This document shows positions 1 through 6,552 of a DNA stretch of 10,755 nt, one piece after another. The stretch's first letter is position 1. Each line of letters opens with the position of its first letter. Made by a program: the position numbers and the translations under genes. The notes beneath the pieces were generated by a model. That model did not search any database and was not told where the DNA came from. It saw nothing but the letters and a program-made list of their open reading frames with translations. Origin of the DNA: an uncultured Halieaceae bacterium (GTDB taxonomy: Bacteria > Pseudomonadota > Gammaproteobacteria > Pseudomonadales > Halieaceae); NCBI GenBank assembly GCA_913063005.1, contig CAJXZI010000049.1, positions 1 to 10,755 of the forward strand. Reading direction: 5' to 3'.

Positions 1-1
1 C

Positions 2-241
2 ACTGCTATTGCGGTGCAAACTAATGTGTCCTATATTTTTCAATTGGTGCTTCTTACAGCTTCAAATGCGTTTATCATCGCTCATACACACTCTTCTGGC
101 GGGTTAGTACCTTCGGAACGTGATATCGCTGAAACCAAAAGAATTCAACAGCTCGCCAAAGTTATGGAAGTGACCTTGCTGGATCATCTCATTATCACTT
201 CAGAATCTTTTACGTCTCTTGCACGCTTGGATTATATCTGA
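2..241 (+). CDS. RadC/JAB-domain protein, C-terminal fragment (5' end outside window)
   Basis: The last 79 residues of a RadC-family protein are present and the rest lies to the left of the window. The metal-binding JAMM signature H-x-H-x7-S-x2-D is visible as H28, H30, S38 and D41 of the fragment, within HTHSSGGLVPSERD. It is followed by the usual RadC tail pattern, including a TKRI helix and the strand LLDHLIIT. The upstream catalytic Glu of JAMM enzymes is not in view. RadC proteins were once linked to DNA repair, but their cellular role is unsettled; many accessory copies sit on genomic islands. Most RadC proteins read HNHPSG at this motif; here it is HTHSSG, so the second and fourth positions differ although the metal ligands are kept. 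The gene ends at TGA 239-241, about 150 bp before the next gene, and is probably unrelated to it. Family assignment is firm; whether this is the housekeeping or an accessory copy cannot be decided. Confidence 0.85.
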   Translation, partial: TAIAVQTNVSYIFQLVLLTASNAFIIAHTHSSGGLVPSERDIAETKRIQQLAKVMEVTLLDHLIITSESFTSLARLDYI

Positions 242-312
242 GGCTTGTTTTAACATCCTTTTACTCACTAATGCCTTTGGCACGCTTAATTATTTTATGC
301 CATTATGCGCAG

Positions 313-341
313 TTTAGTTTACATTTAGTTATAACGTTATA
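313..341 (+). promoter_or_regulatory. Candidate operator/promoter region of the sulfide operon
   Basis: Inside the AT-rich 149-bp spacer ahead of the dioxygenase gene there are two copies of TTTAGTT (313-319 and 324-330), 11 bp apart, which is one helical turn. They abut a perfect 12-bp palindrome, TATAACGTTATA (330-341). A possible promoter is TTGGCA (277-282) with CATTAT (301-306) at 18-bp spacing; alternatively TATAAC (330-335) could be a -10 inside the palindrome. Sulfide oxidation operons of this type are often controlled by ArsR-type persulfide sensors (BigR, SqrR) that bind AT-rich inverted repeats. No regulator gene is in the window, and this sequence was not matched to a known operator. 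A 12-bp palindrome alone would arise a few times by chance in 10 kb, so the case rests on its position and the adjacent phased repeats. Confidence 0.35.
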
Positions 342-390
342 TCCTTAGAGAATACCCACGCTATGACGCTACAGATTGAGAACAGGCACT

Positions 391-1314
391 ATGACGACCC
401 AGATCTCCGAACAGACAACTTCACCTCACGTGAAGATGTTCTATCACGCGCAAAGCTCAACATTTAGCTATGTGGTAACAGATCACGCTACGAACCAATG
501 TGTCGTCATAGACCCGTGCCTTGATATTGACGAAGCTGCTGGGAGTATCCGCACCGGCAGCGCTCGCGCCATCCACGAGTACATCACCGACAATGAGCTG
601 ACTTGTTCGTTAATCCTCGAAACACACGCGCACGCAGACCACCTAAGCGCTGCGCATTTTTTAAAAAACGAATTGTCTGGCACTACTGTGATCGGCCGCG
701 ACATTGGGAAGATTCAACGGGTTTTTGCTGACATATACTCAGAACCAGCAGACTTTGCGACCAATGGTGAGCAGTTCGACATTCTACTGTCTGACGGTGA
801 GCAACTCAGGTTTGGAACCTTTGAAATTACGGCGATGCATGTACCCGGTCACACTCCAGCTTGTATGGCGTATCTCATTGGCGATGCGGTCTTCGTAGGC
901 GACACGCTATTCATGCCAGACTCAGGTACTGCTCGCTGCGACTTCCCGGGTGGCGACGCAAGAACGCTGTATCAAAGCATCCAACGCCTATTTGAGCTAC
1001 CCGAGACGACACGTGTCTTCGTTTGTCATGATTATCAGCCTAATGGTCGAGCGCTCGCGTTTGAGACAACCATTGGTGAGCAAAAAGCACAGAATATCCA
1101 TGTAAAAGGGTCGGTCAGCGAGGATGAGTTTGTCTCGCTTCGGGAGAGCCGCGATGCCCAATTGTCGATGCCAAAACTCATTTTGCCGTCGTTGCAGGTC
1201 AATATTCGAGCTGGTGCCCTCCCCGTACATCCGGTAACTAAAAAGCCATTTATTACGATGCCGCTGAATGCTTTTGGTGGAGATAACTTAGATAATATTG
1301 TTGAAAATCAATAA
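391..1314 (+). CDS. Persulfide dioxygenase-like MBL-fold hydrolase (ETHE1/Blh type)
   Basis: A 307-residue metallo-beta-lactamase-fold protein of the ETHE1/Blh group. This family uses one Fe(II) to oxidise glutathione persulfide with O2 to sulfite and glutathione in the cytoplasm. The signature HAHADH is at residues 79-84, followed by the other metal-site residues H154 (VPGHTPA), D171 (GDTLF) and H213 (CHDY). The block MPDSGTARCDFPGGDAR (about 175-191) is typical of this subgroup and separates it from glyoxalase II. There is no fused rhodanese or DUF442 domain at either end, unlike Blh proteins of some alphaproteobacteria. ATG 391 is preferred over an in-frame TTG at 376, because the family begins close to the NVKMF-like segment and the extra residues match nothing; neither start has a strong ribosome site. 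It is first in an operon with SQR (15-bp gap), which would supply its persulfide substrate. Function is inferred from motifs and context. Confidence 0.9.
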   Translation: MTTQISEQTTSPHVKMFYHAQSSTFSYVVTDHATNQCVVIDPCLDIDEAAGSIRTGSARAIHEYITDNELTCSLILETHAHADHLSAAHFLKNELSGTTVIGRDIGKIQRVFADIYSEPADFATNGEQFDILLSDGEQLRFGTFEITAMHVPGHTPACMAYLIGDAVFVGDTLFMPDSGTARCDFPGGDARTLYQSIQRLFELPETTRVFVCHDYQPNGRALAFETTIGEQKAQNIHVKGSVSEDEFVSLRESRDAQLSMPKLILPSLQVNIRAGALPVHPVTKKPFITMPLNAFGGDNLDNIVENQ

Positions 1315-1329
1315 TTAACAGGGGGTTTT

Positions 1330-2550
1330 ATGGATTCTTCGTATGATGTTGTAATTGTGGGCGCGGGCGCTGGTGGGCTCGCCGCGACCTCAAGTTTGCG
1401 CAAGCGCAATAAAAATATTCGGATAGCTGTGGTTGACCCATCGGAAACCCATGATTACCAACCCGGTTGGACGATGGTTGGCGGTGGCATTTTCGATCAG
1501 CAGAGCACGCGCCGATCTATGCATTCGCTCATACCCTCGGGCGTCACCTGGGTTCGCAGCGCGGTAACGACATTCATCCCTGAAGCAAGCAGTATTGAAC
1601 TCGACAATGGAGATAGACTTTCATACTCGCAGCTCGTTGTTGCTGCCGGATTGAAGCTCGATTTTGCCGCGATCCCAGGTTTAGAAGAGACATTAGGCAA
1701 GAACGGCGTCACGTCAAATTATCGCTATGATCTCGCTCCCTACACTTGGGACCTTGTAAAAAACTTGAAAAATGGTCAGGCGATTTTCACCCAGCCACCT
1801 ATGCCCATAAAATGCGCAGGAGCACCGCAGAAAGCCATGTATCTCTCGGGTGACCATTGGTTTAGAACGGGCGCGCTACAAAACATCAATATTGAATTCT
1901 GCACATCAACACCGGGTTTGTTTGGTGTAGCCGACTACGTGCCGGCGCTGATGCAGTACGTCGAAAAGTACCGCGCCAAACTTAATTTCCAGCACACATT
2001 GACAGCAGTTGACGGCGCGAGCAAGACAGCAACGTTTACGGATAGTGAGGGTAATGAGGTGGTTAAGCAATTCGACCTCTTGCACGTCTGTCCTCCCCAG
2101 AAAGCGCCAGAATTTATCGCAGCATCACCATTGGCTGACGAAAGTGGCTGGCTACAAGTAGATCAGCACACGCTTCAACACACGAGATTCGACAATATCT
2201 GGGGGTTAGGTGATTGCACCAACACGCCCAACGCGAAGACGGCAGCGGCGGCGCGTGCTCAGGCGCCCATTGTCGCCATGAATGTTATTGCGGCGCTTGG
2301 GCTTGGCACTCAAAAAGCTCAATACAACGGCTATGGCTCCTGCCCTCTTACCGTTGAGCGCGGCAAAATCGTCCTCGCGGAGTTTGGCTATGGTGGGAAG
2401 ATCATTCCCAGCCTACCGACGGCTCTTCTCAACGGAAAACGCCCCACCCGCGCCGCTTGGTTCCTAAAAGCTGTCATGTTGCCTTGGATCTACTGGAATG
2501 CGATGTTGAAAGGGCGAGAATGGCTTATCAAAACCGAGGCGCAGGTCTAA
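1330..2550 (+). CDS. sqr: Sulfide:quinone oxidoreductase, type II (mitochondrial-like)
   Basis: A 406-residue FAD-dependent oxidoreductase that oxidises H2S, passes electrons to the quinone pool and transfers the sulfane sulfur to an acceptor such as glutathione, sulfite or cyanide. It would sit on the cytoplasmic face of the inner membrane. The N-terminal Rossmann motif is GAGAGG (residues 11-16), and the second FAD-contact motif is WGLGDC (291-296). The two redox cysteines are C162, in PIKCAGAPQK, and C338, in GYGSCPL. Both motifs, and the C-terminal amphipathic MLPWIYWNAMLKG (383-395), closely match human SQOR, so it is assigned to type II SQR, which uses two cysteines rather than the three of type I. 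The start ATG has a G-rich ribosome site (GGGGG, 1321-1325) four bases upstream. It lies between the persulfide dioxygenase and a SulP permease, which supports a complete sulfide-to-sulfite route. Confidence in family and role is high; the natural acceptor is unknown. Confidence 0.95.
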   Translation: MDSSYDVVIVGAGAGGLAATSSLRKRNKNIRIAVVDPSETHDYQPGWTMVGGGIFDQQSTRRSMHSLIPSGVTWVRSAVTTFIPEASSIELDNGDRLSYSQLVVAAGLKLDFAAIPGLEETLGKNGVTSNYRYDLAPYTWDLVKNLKNGQAIFTQPPMPIKCAGAPQKAMYLSGDHWFRTGALQNINIEFCTSTPGLFGVADYVPALMQYVEKYRAKLNFQHTLTAVDGASKTATFTDSEGNEVVKQFDLLHVCPPQKAPEFIAASPLADESGWLQVDQHTLQHTRFDNIWGLGDCTNTPNAKTAAAARAQAPIVAMNVIAALGLGTQKAQYNGYGSCPLTVERGKIVLAEFGYGGKIIPSLPTALLNGKRPTRAAWFLKAVMLPWIYWNAMLKGREWLIKTEAQV

Positions 2551-2587
2551 GGCGCTGTCACGTCTGCCCTAACACCGTCGAATTCAA

Positions 2588-4255
2588 TTGAACTATTCGA
2601 GAATAACGTTGGCTCAAGATGCGGTTGCGGCAATTACCGTAACCGTATTACTGGTGCCACAATCACTGGCTTACGCCCTACTCGCAGGCTTGCCTGCCGA
2701 GATGGGCCTCTATGCGTCCATCGGCCCGTTATTGCTTTACGCGGCTTTTGGCTCCAGTAAAACACTCTCGGTTGGGCCTGTCGCAGTCGCCTCTTTGATG
2801 ACAGCTTCAGCTATCGGTGCTGTCACAGAAGCAGGTATCGCTGACCCGATAAGCGCCGCCACTATGCTTGCACTCCTTGGTGGCTTGATGATGATGGCCC
2901 TCGGGCTAATGAAAATGGGCTTTGTCGCCAATTTTTTGTCTCACTCCGTGGTGTCGGGCTTCATCACCGCATCAGGTATTCTGATCGCTCTCAGTCAGCT
3001 TAAACATCTTCTTGGCATCAAATTACACGGTGATTCGCTGCCTGAGTTACTCGCCGGATTCGCATCCCAGTGGGGTAGCATTCACTTGCCCTCGCTCATG
3101 CTTGGCATGGGGGTTCTCGGTTTCCTTCTTTTCTGCAGATCAGCACTTTGCTCAGCCTTGTTAAGACTTGGTTGCCCTACTTCAATCGCTACGACGATGA
3201 CGAAAACGGCACCGATGCTTGCGGTTATCGCCACGATAATTTTCAGTCAGCAACTCGACCTTCCCGCAAAAGGTGTTTCAGTTGTAGGCGATATCCCCAG
3301 TGGGCTGCCAGCCCTGTCTCTTCCCACTTTGTCCGTTGAGTTAATGAATGCACTCCTTGTGCCCGCGTTCATTATTGCGCTCGTCGGTTTCGTAGAGTCC
3401 GTATCAGTCGGCCGAACCTTGGGTGCGAAACGCCGAGAGCGCATTTCCGAGGACAGGGAACTGCTTGGCTTGGGCGCATCAAATGTTGCCTCTGCTATCA
3501 GTGGAGGCTTTCCCGTGACGGGTGGCTTTAGCCGGTCTGTGGTGAATTTCGACGCCGGCGCGCAGACGCAAATGGCGTCGGTGTTTACGGCATTTGGCAT
3601 TGCTCTAGTCGCTGTTTACTTAACGCCGGCGCTTTACCATTTACCGCATGCAACGCTCGCAGCGACAATCATCGTTGCTGTTACTGGCCTGATCAACTTT
3701 AAGGATATTTCTGCAGCGCGAGCACTATCGCGCGCAGATTTTCTCACTATTAGCCTGACTATCCTAGCTACGCTGATCTTAGGTGTGGAAGCGGGTGTCG
3801 CAGGCGGAATCGCGTGTTCGATCGGGCTTCACCTTTATAAAACCAGCGTGCCTCATGTAGCTGAAGTTGGTTTGGTAAAGGGAACAGAACACTACCGCAA
3901 TGTAAATCGTCACAGAGTGATTACACATCCTGGTGTTTTAAGTCTTCGGGTTGACGAAAGTCTGTACTTCGCAAATGCAGGTTTCTTAGAAACCTATGTA
4001 GAAAGAAAAATCGAATGTACCGACGACCTAACCGATGTGATCCTAATGTGCTCAGCGGTCAATGAAATTGACGTAACCGCACTTCATGCGCTTGAGAACA
4101 TCAATCTCGCCCTCCAAAGCCGTGGTGCTAGGCTGCATCTCAGTGAGGTGAAGGGGCCTGTCATGGACAAGCTCGCCGCTACCGAGTTCATCTCCTCATT
4201 AACCGGTGATGTCTTCCTGACACATCACAAAGCAGTCTCCGAGGTTCTGGCGTAA
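2588..4255 (+). CDS. SulP family inorganic anion permease with C-terminal STAS domain
   Basis: A 555-residue SulP (SLC26-type) permease. Hydrophobic membrane segments run from about residue 10 to 415 and contain family blocks such as LLVPQSLAYALLAGLP (21-36), LLYAAFGSS (49-57) and SGGFPVTGGFSRS (305-317). A cytoplasmic STAS domain covers about 443-555, with the SAVNEIDVTALHAL segment at 489-502. SulP proteins carry sulfate, bicarbonate, chloride or other anions, so the substrate cannot be read from sequence. Its place after persulfide dioxygenase and SQR suggests sulfite or sulfate, possibly outward, but that is inference. The start is unusual: TTG 2588 has no clear ribosome site, and an in-frame TAA at 2570-2572 limits any extension to five codons. 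The cytoplasmic N-terminus before the first membrane segment is therefore only about ten residues, shorter than in most relatives. The 37-bp gap after sqr fits cotranscription and perhaps translational coupling. Confidence 0.92.
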   Translation: MNYSRITLAQDAVAAITVTVLLVPQSLAYALLAGLPAEMGLYASIGPLLLYAAFGSSKTLSVGPVAVASLMTASAIGAVTEAGIADPISAATMLALLGGLMMMALGLMKMGFVANFLSHSVVSGFITASGILIALSQLKHLLGIKLHGDSLPELLAGFASQWGSIHLPSLMLGMGVLGFLLFCRSALCSALLRLGCPTSIATTMTKTAPMLAVIATIIFSQQLDLPAKGVSVVGDIPSGLPALSLPTLSVELMNALLVPAFIIALVGFVESVSVGRTLGAKRRERISEDRELLGLGASNVASAISGGFPVTGGFSRSVVNFDAGAQTQMASVFTAFGIALVAVYLTPALYHLPHATLAATIIVAVTGLINFKDISAARALSRADFLTISLTILATLILGVEAGVAGGIACSIGLHLYKTSVPHVAEVGLVKGTEHYRNVNRHRVITHPGVLSLRVDESLYFANAGFLETYVERKIECTDDLTDVILMCSAVNEIDVTALHALENINLALQSRGARLHLSEVKGPVMDKLAATEFISSLTGDVFLTHHKAVSEVLA

Positions 4256-4296
4256 TCTACACCTCAAGCTGCGCCGTCGCCAAAGAGCGGCTTTGC

Positions 4297-5523
4297 TTAG
4301 TCTACCGATGCATAGCGATCGATAATTTGCTTTCCTAACGCCATTTGGTGAACTTGATCAGGCCCGTCCGCCTGTCGGCACCAACGCGCATAGTTATAAG
4401 CCTCGGCCATCATGTAGTCCTCTGTCAGACCACCTGCCCCGTGGATCTGCATACATCGGTCAATTACCTTTTGCACCAGGAATGGGATGGTTGTTTTAGT
4501 GGCAGCGATCATATCTACCGAAGCGGGTACACCTTGAGTATCGATCTTGTGACAGGCCTTTAGAAGCAGCAGCCGAGCCATTTCAATCTCGGAAAAGCAT
4601 TTTGAGATATCTTCTCTGACGCTTTGATGCTTGCTCAAAAGCCGTCCAAAGGTGGTTCTACTGTTGGCGCGCTTGCAGGCAAGCTCAAGCGAGCGCTGCG
4701 CCGCGCCAATGAGACGCATGCAATGGTGCATGCGGCCCGGCCCTAACCTGCCCTGAGCAATTTCAAAGCCCCTGCCCTCTCCCAATAGAATGTTTTCTAG
4801 AGGGACTCGAACGTTGTCGAATATGATTTCTGCATGACCAATAGGCGCATCGTCATAACCGAGCGTCGTGAGCGGCCTCACCAGCCTCACACCGGGCGTA
4901 TCCTTGGGGACCAGTATTTGGGATTGCTGCAAGTGTCGACTTGGGTTTTCCGGATCAGACTTACCCATAACGATAAGAATTTTAGTGCGTTCATACATCG
5001 CGTTGGTAATGAACCACTTATGGCCATTGAGGACCCACTCATTGCCCTCTTTTGTAATGCGCAATTCAACGTTGGTTGCGTCGCTAGACGCCACTTGCGG
5101 TTCAGTCATCGCGTAAGACGAGCGTATCTCACCCGCAAGCAGAGGCTTTAACCACCGATCCCGCTGGGCATCGGTCGCGTAATTCATGAATACCTCCATA
5201 TTGCCCGTGTCCGGCGCATTGCAATTGAACACCTCGGGACACCAGATTACGCGACCCATAATCTCTGCAAGCGGTGCATAGTCGAAAAAAGACAAACCGC
5301 CGTGATCACAATATTCGGCGTGCTCTTCCGGCACGAACAGGTTCCACAGCCCTGCTTCCTTAGCCTTTTCTTTGAGTTCATCCATCAGCGGCAATGGTGC
5401 GAACCTGTTTTCAGCATCTCTTAACTGTGCCGCATAGGCCTCCTCATTTGGATAGATGTGCTCGGCCATGAAGGCAGTGAGACGATCGGATAATGTCCGA
5501 GATTTAGGGCTGAATTGATACAT
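4297..5523 (-). CDS. Acyl-CoA dehydrogenase family protein, ACAD10/11-like
   Basis: A 408-residue flavoprotein of the acyl-CoA dehydrogenase fold, full length for the family. It would introduce an alpha-beta double bond into an acyl-CoA and pass electrons to ETF. Blocks resembling the ACAD domain of mammalian ACAD10/11 are PEVFNCNAPDTGNME (96-110), MTEPQVASSDATN (139-151), HKWFITN (168-174), FGRLLSKHQSVRED (292-305) and MQIHGAGGLTEDY (358-370). The catalytic-base region reads ADGPDQVH (385-392), so D386 stands where medium-chain enzymes carry Glu in YEGT. ATG 5523 is chosen over an in-frame GTG at 5556, because a strong ribosome site overlaps the codons of that extension. It lies 119 bp downstream of an SDR gene on the same strand, and the two may act on one substrate. 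It converges on the sulP operon. Substrate unknown: medium or long chain, branched, or 4-hydroxyacyl-CoA are all possible. Confidence 0.9.
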   Translation of the reverse strand: MYQFSPKSRTLSDRLTAFMAEHIYPNEEAYAAQLRDAENRFAPLPLMDELKEKAKEAGLWNLFVPEEHAEYCDHGGLSFFDYAPLAEIMGRVIWCPEVFNCNAPDTGNMEVFMNYATDAQRDRWLKPLLAGEIRSSYAMTEPQVASSDATNVELRITKEGNEWVLNGHKWFITNAMYERTKILIVMGKSDPENPSRHLQQSQILVPKDTPGVRLVRPLTTLGYDDAPIGHAEIIFDNVRVPLENILLGEGRGFEIAQGRLGPGRMHHCMRLIGAAQRSLELACKRANSRTTFGRLLSKHQSVREDISKCFSEIEMARLLLLKACHKIDTQGVPASVDMIAATKTTIPFLVQKVIDRCMQIHGAGGLTEDYMMAEAYNYARWCRQADGPDQVHQMALGKQIIDRYASVD

Positions 5524-5525
5524 AA

Positions 5526-5533
5526 CCACCTCT
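5526..5533 (-). promoter_or_regulatory. Ribosome binding site that sets the acyl-CoA dehydrogenase start
   Basis: On the minus strand AGAGGTGG lies just before ATG 5523; the GAGG core is five bases from the start codon. It falls inside the longer frame that begins at GTG 5556. Together with the conserved YQFSPKSR-type N-terminus, this makes 5523 the likely start. Confidence 0.75.
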
Positions 5534-5642
5534 TTTTCTTTTGTACAAATCCCCACTCATAAGGTGAGAAGTCAGCCAATTAAATGGTGCTGGAAGATTC
5601 ACAACGGAAATTTTTCGGGGTGACCCAGCCTGCTCGAGAACA

Positions 5643-6428
5643 CTAAATAGGACTGTGAACCGTTCCACCATCTACCACCAGCGAGGCGCCATTGACGTAA
5701 GACCCTGCGTCGCTAACCAGCAACAACAGTGGGCCAGTAAGCTCATGATATTGACCTGTCCGTCTCGGTACTAAGCGATCGATATAGGCGCGCCCTTGCT
5801 CGGTTGCGAACTCTTTTTCGTTGATGGCGGTTTCAAAGTATCCGGGACACAGCGAGTTCACTCTTACGCCTGATCGCGCGAGTTCCAGCGCCATATTTTT
5901 GGTCAGTTGATCCACGGCGACTTTAGAGACGTTGTAGTCTGCCTTGTGGGTTCCCGACACGTGACTGTATATCGACCCGGTATTGACCACAACGCCTGAG
6001 CCCTGTGCCTTCATTCTAATGGCAGCCGCTTGCGCAACACGCCAAGCACCGATGAGATTCACATCGAGAACGCCGCCCCACTCCTCTTCTGTAGCATCGA
6101 CAAAACGTAATGGTCGATTAGCAATTCCTGCGTTGTTGATCACTATATCGAGACTGGAGGTCATGCTGTCGAGTTCGTTGAAGGCGCTATCGACACTCAC
6201 TCGAGATGTCACGTCCAGCGCGATACTGGAGGCTTCACCGCCGGCGGCATTAATACGATTAACAAGAGCCTCAAGTCGATCGACGCGTCGAGCAGCGACA
6301 ATCACTCGTGCGCCTGCCGCGGCAAGCACCTGCGCAAAGTGCTCTCCGAGTCCACTTGAGGCACCGGAGACGAGCGCAGTTTTGCCGTCTAAAGCGAAAA
6401 GGGCGTGAATGTCTAGCGGTGTGTCCAT
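5643..6428 (-). CDS. SDR family NAD(P)-dependent oxidoreductase
   Basis: A 261-residue classical short-chain dehydrogenase/reductase with a single Rossmann domain, probably cytoplasmic. The nucleotide-binding loop is SGASSGLG (residues 21-28; the usual leading T is S). NNAG is at 98-101, and the catalytic tetrad is N124, S152, Y165 and K169 (YNVSK). CPGYFET (194-200) and the C-terminal YVNGASLVVDGG (244-255) are standard family segments. R47 and R48 after the second strand hint at NADP(H) preference, but cofactor choice is not certain. Such enzymes interconvert an alcohol and a ketone, for example a hydroxyacyl-CoA. ATG 6428 has only a weak upstream GAGA-type site. It is followed after 119 bp by the ACAD10/11-like gene and preceded by sohB 124 bp away, so it may form a two-gene unit with the dehydrogenase. 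The exact reaction is unknown. Confidence 0.9.
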   Translation of the reverse strand: MDTPLDIHALFALDGKTALVSGASSGLGEHFAQVLAAAGARVIVAARRVDRLEALVNRINAAGGEASSIALDVTSRVSVDSAFNELDSMTSSLDIVINNAGIANRPLRFVDATEEEWGGVLDVNLIGAWRVAQAAAIRMKAQGSGVVVNTGSIYSHVSGTHKADYNVSKVAVDQLTKNMALELARSGVRVNSLCPGYFETAINEKEFATEQGRAYIDRLVPRRTGQYHELTGPLLLLVSDAGSYVNGASLVVDGGTVHSPI

Positions 6429-6473
6429 ATTTCAAATCTCAAAAGGGATAGGCTTCTCTTGTCAGCCGCCGTC

Positions 6474-6491
6474 AGTAGCGGCGACGCTACT
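6474..6491. repeat. Inverted repeat in the sohB-SDR spacer (weak hairpin)
   Basis: AGTAGCG (6474-6480) and CGCTACT (6485-6491) form a perfect 7-bp stem with a GCGA loop. Two further direct copies of AGTAGCG occur at 6501-6507 and 6558-6564, the last overlapping the end of sohB. A second, longer imperfect hairpin can be drawn at 6521-6551 (CGTGG/CCACG outer stem). On the minus strand neither is followed by a U-rich tract, so a canonical intrinsic terminator for sohB is not shown. A 7-bp stem with a short loop is expected several times by chance in a window this size. The rest of the 124-bp spacer (6429-6552) shows no gene. Confidence 0.3.
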
Positions 6492-6552
6492 TTACAAGTG
6501 AGTAGCGCTGAAGCTGTCGACGTGGTCTGACCCGAGAGACTGGTCGCCACGC

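Noticed and set aside
376..390. TTG start five codons upstream of the persulfide dioxygenase ATG
   Set aside because: The added residues match no family pattern, and ATG 391 already gives a full-length protein.
3247..3600. 117-codon open frame on the minus strand inside the SulP gene
   Set aside because: It is antisense to a clearly conserved membrane region, shows no recognisable domain and is a by-product of the codon use of sulP.
4281..4295. CAAAG/CTTTG short hairpin between sulP and the acyl-CoA dehydrogenase as terminator
   Set aside because: It has only a 5-bp stem with no U tract in either direction; this is expected by chance.
5540..5549. 10-bp palindrome TTTGTACAAA upstream of the acyl-CoA dehydrogenase as operator
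   Set aside because: About ten such palindromes are expected by chance in a window this size, and it matches no operator I can name with confidence.
5524..5556. GTG 5556 as start of the acyl-CoA dehydrogenase
   Set aside because: The strong ribosome site AGAGGTGG lies inside this extension, directly before ATG 5523.
5983..6408. 141-codon open frame on the plus strand inside the SDR gene
   Set aside because: It is low-complexity, Ala/Ser/Thr-rich, antisense to conserved SDR motifs, and has no ribosome site.
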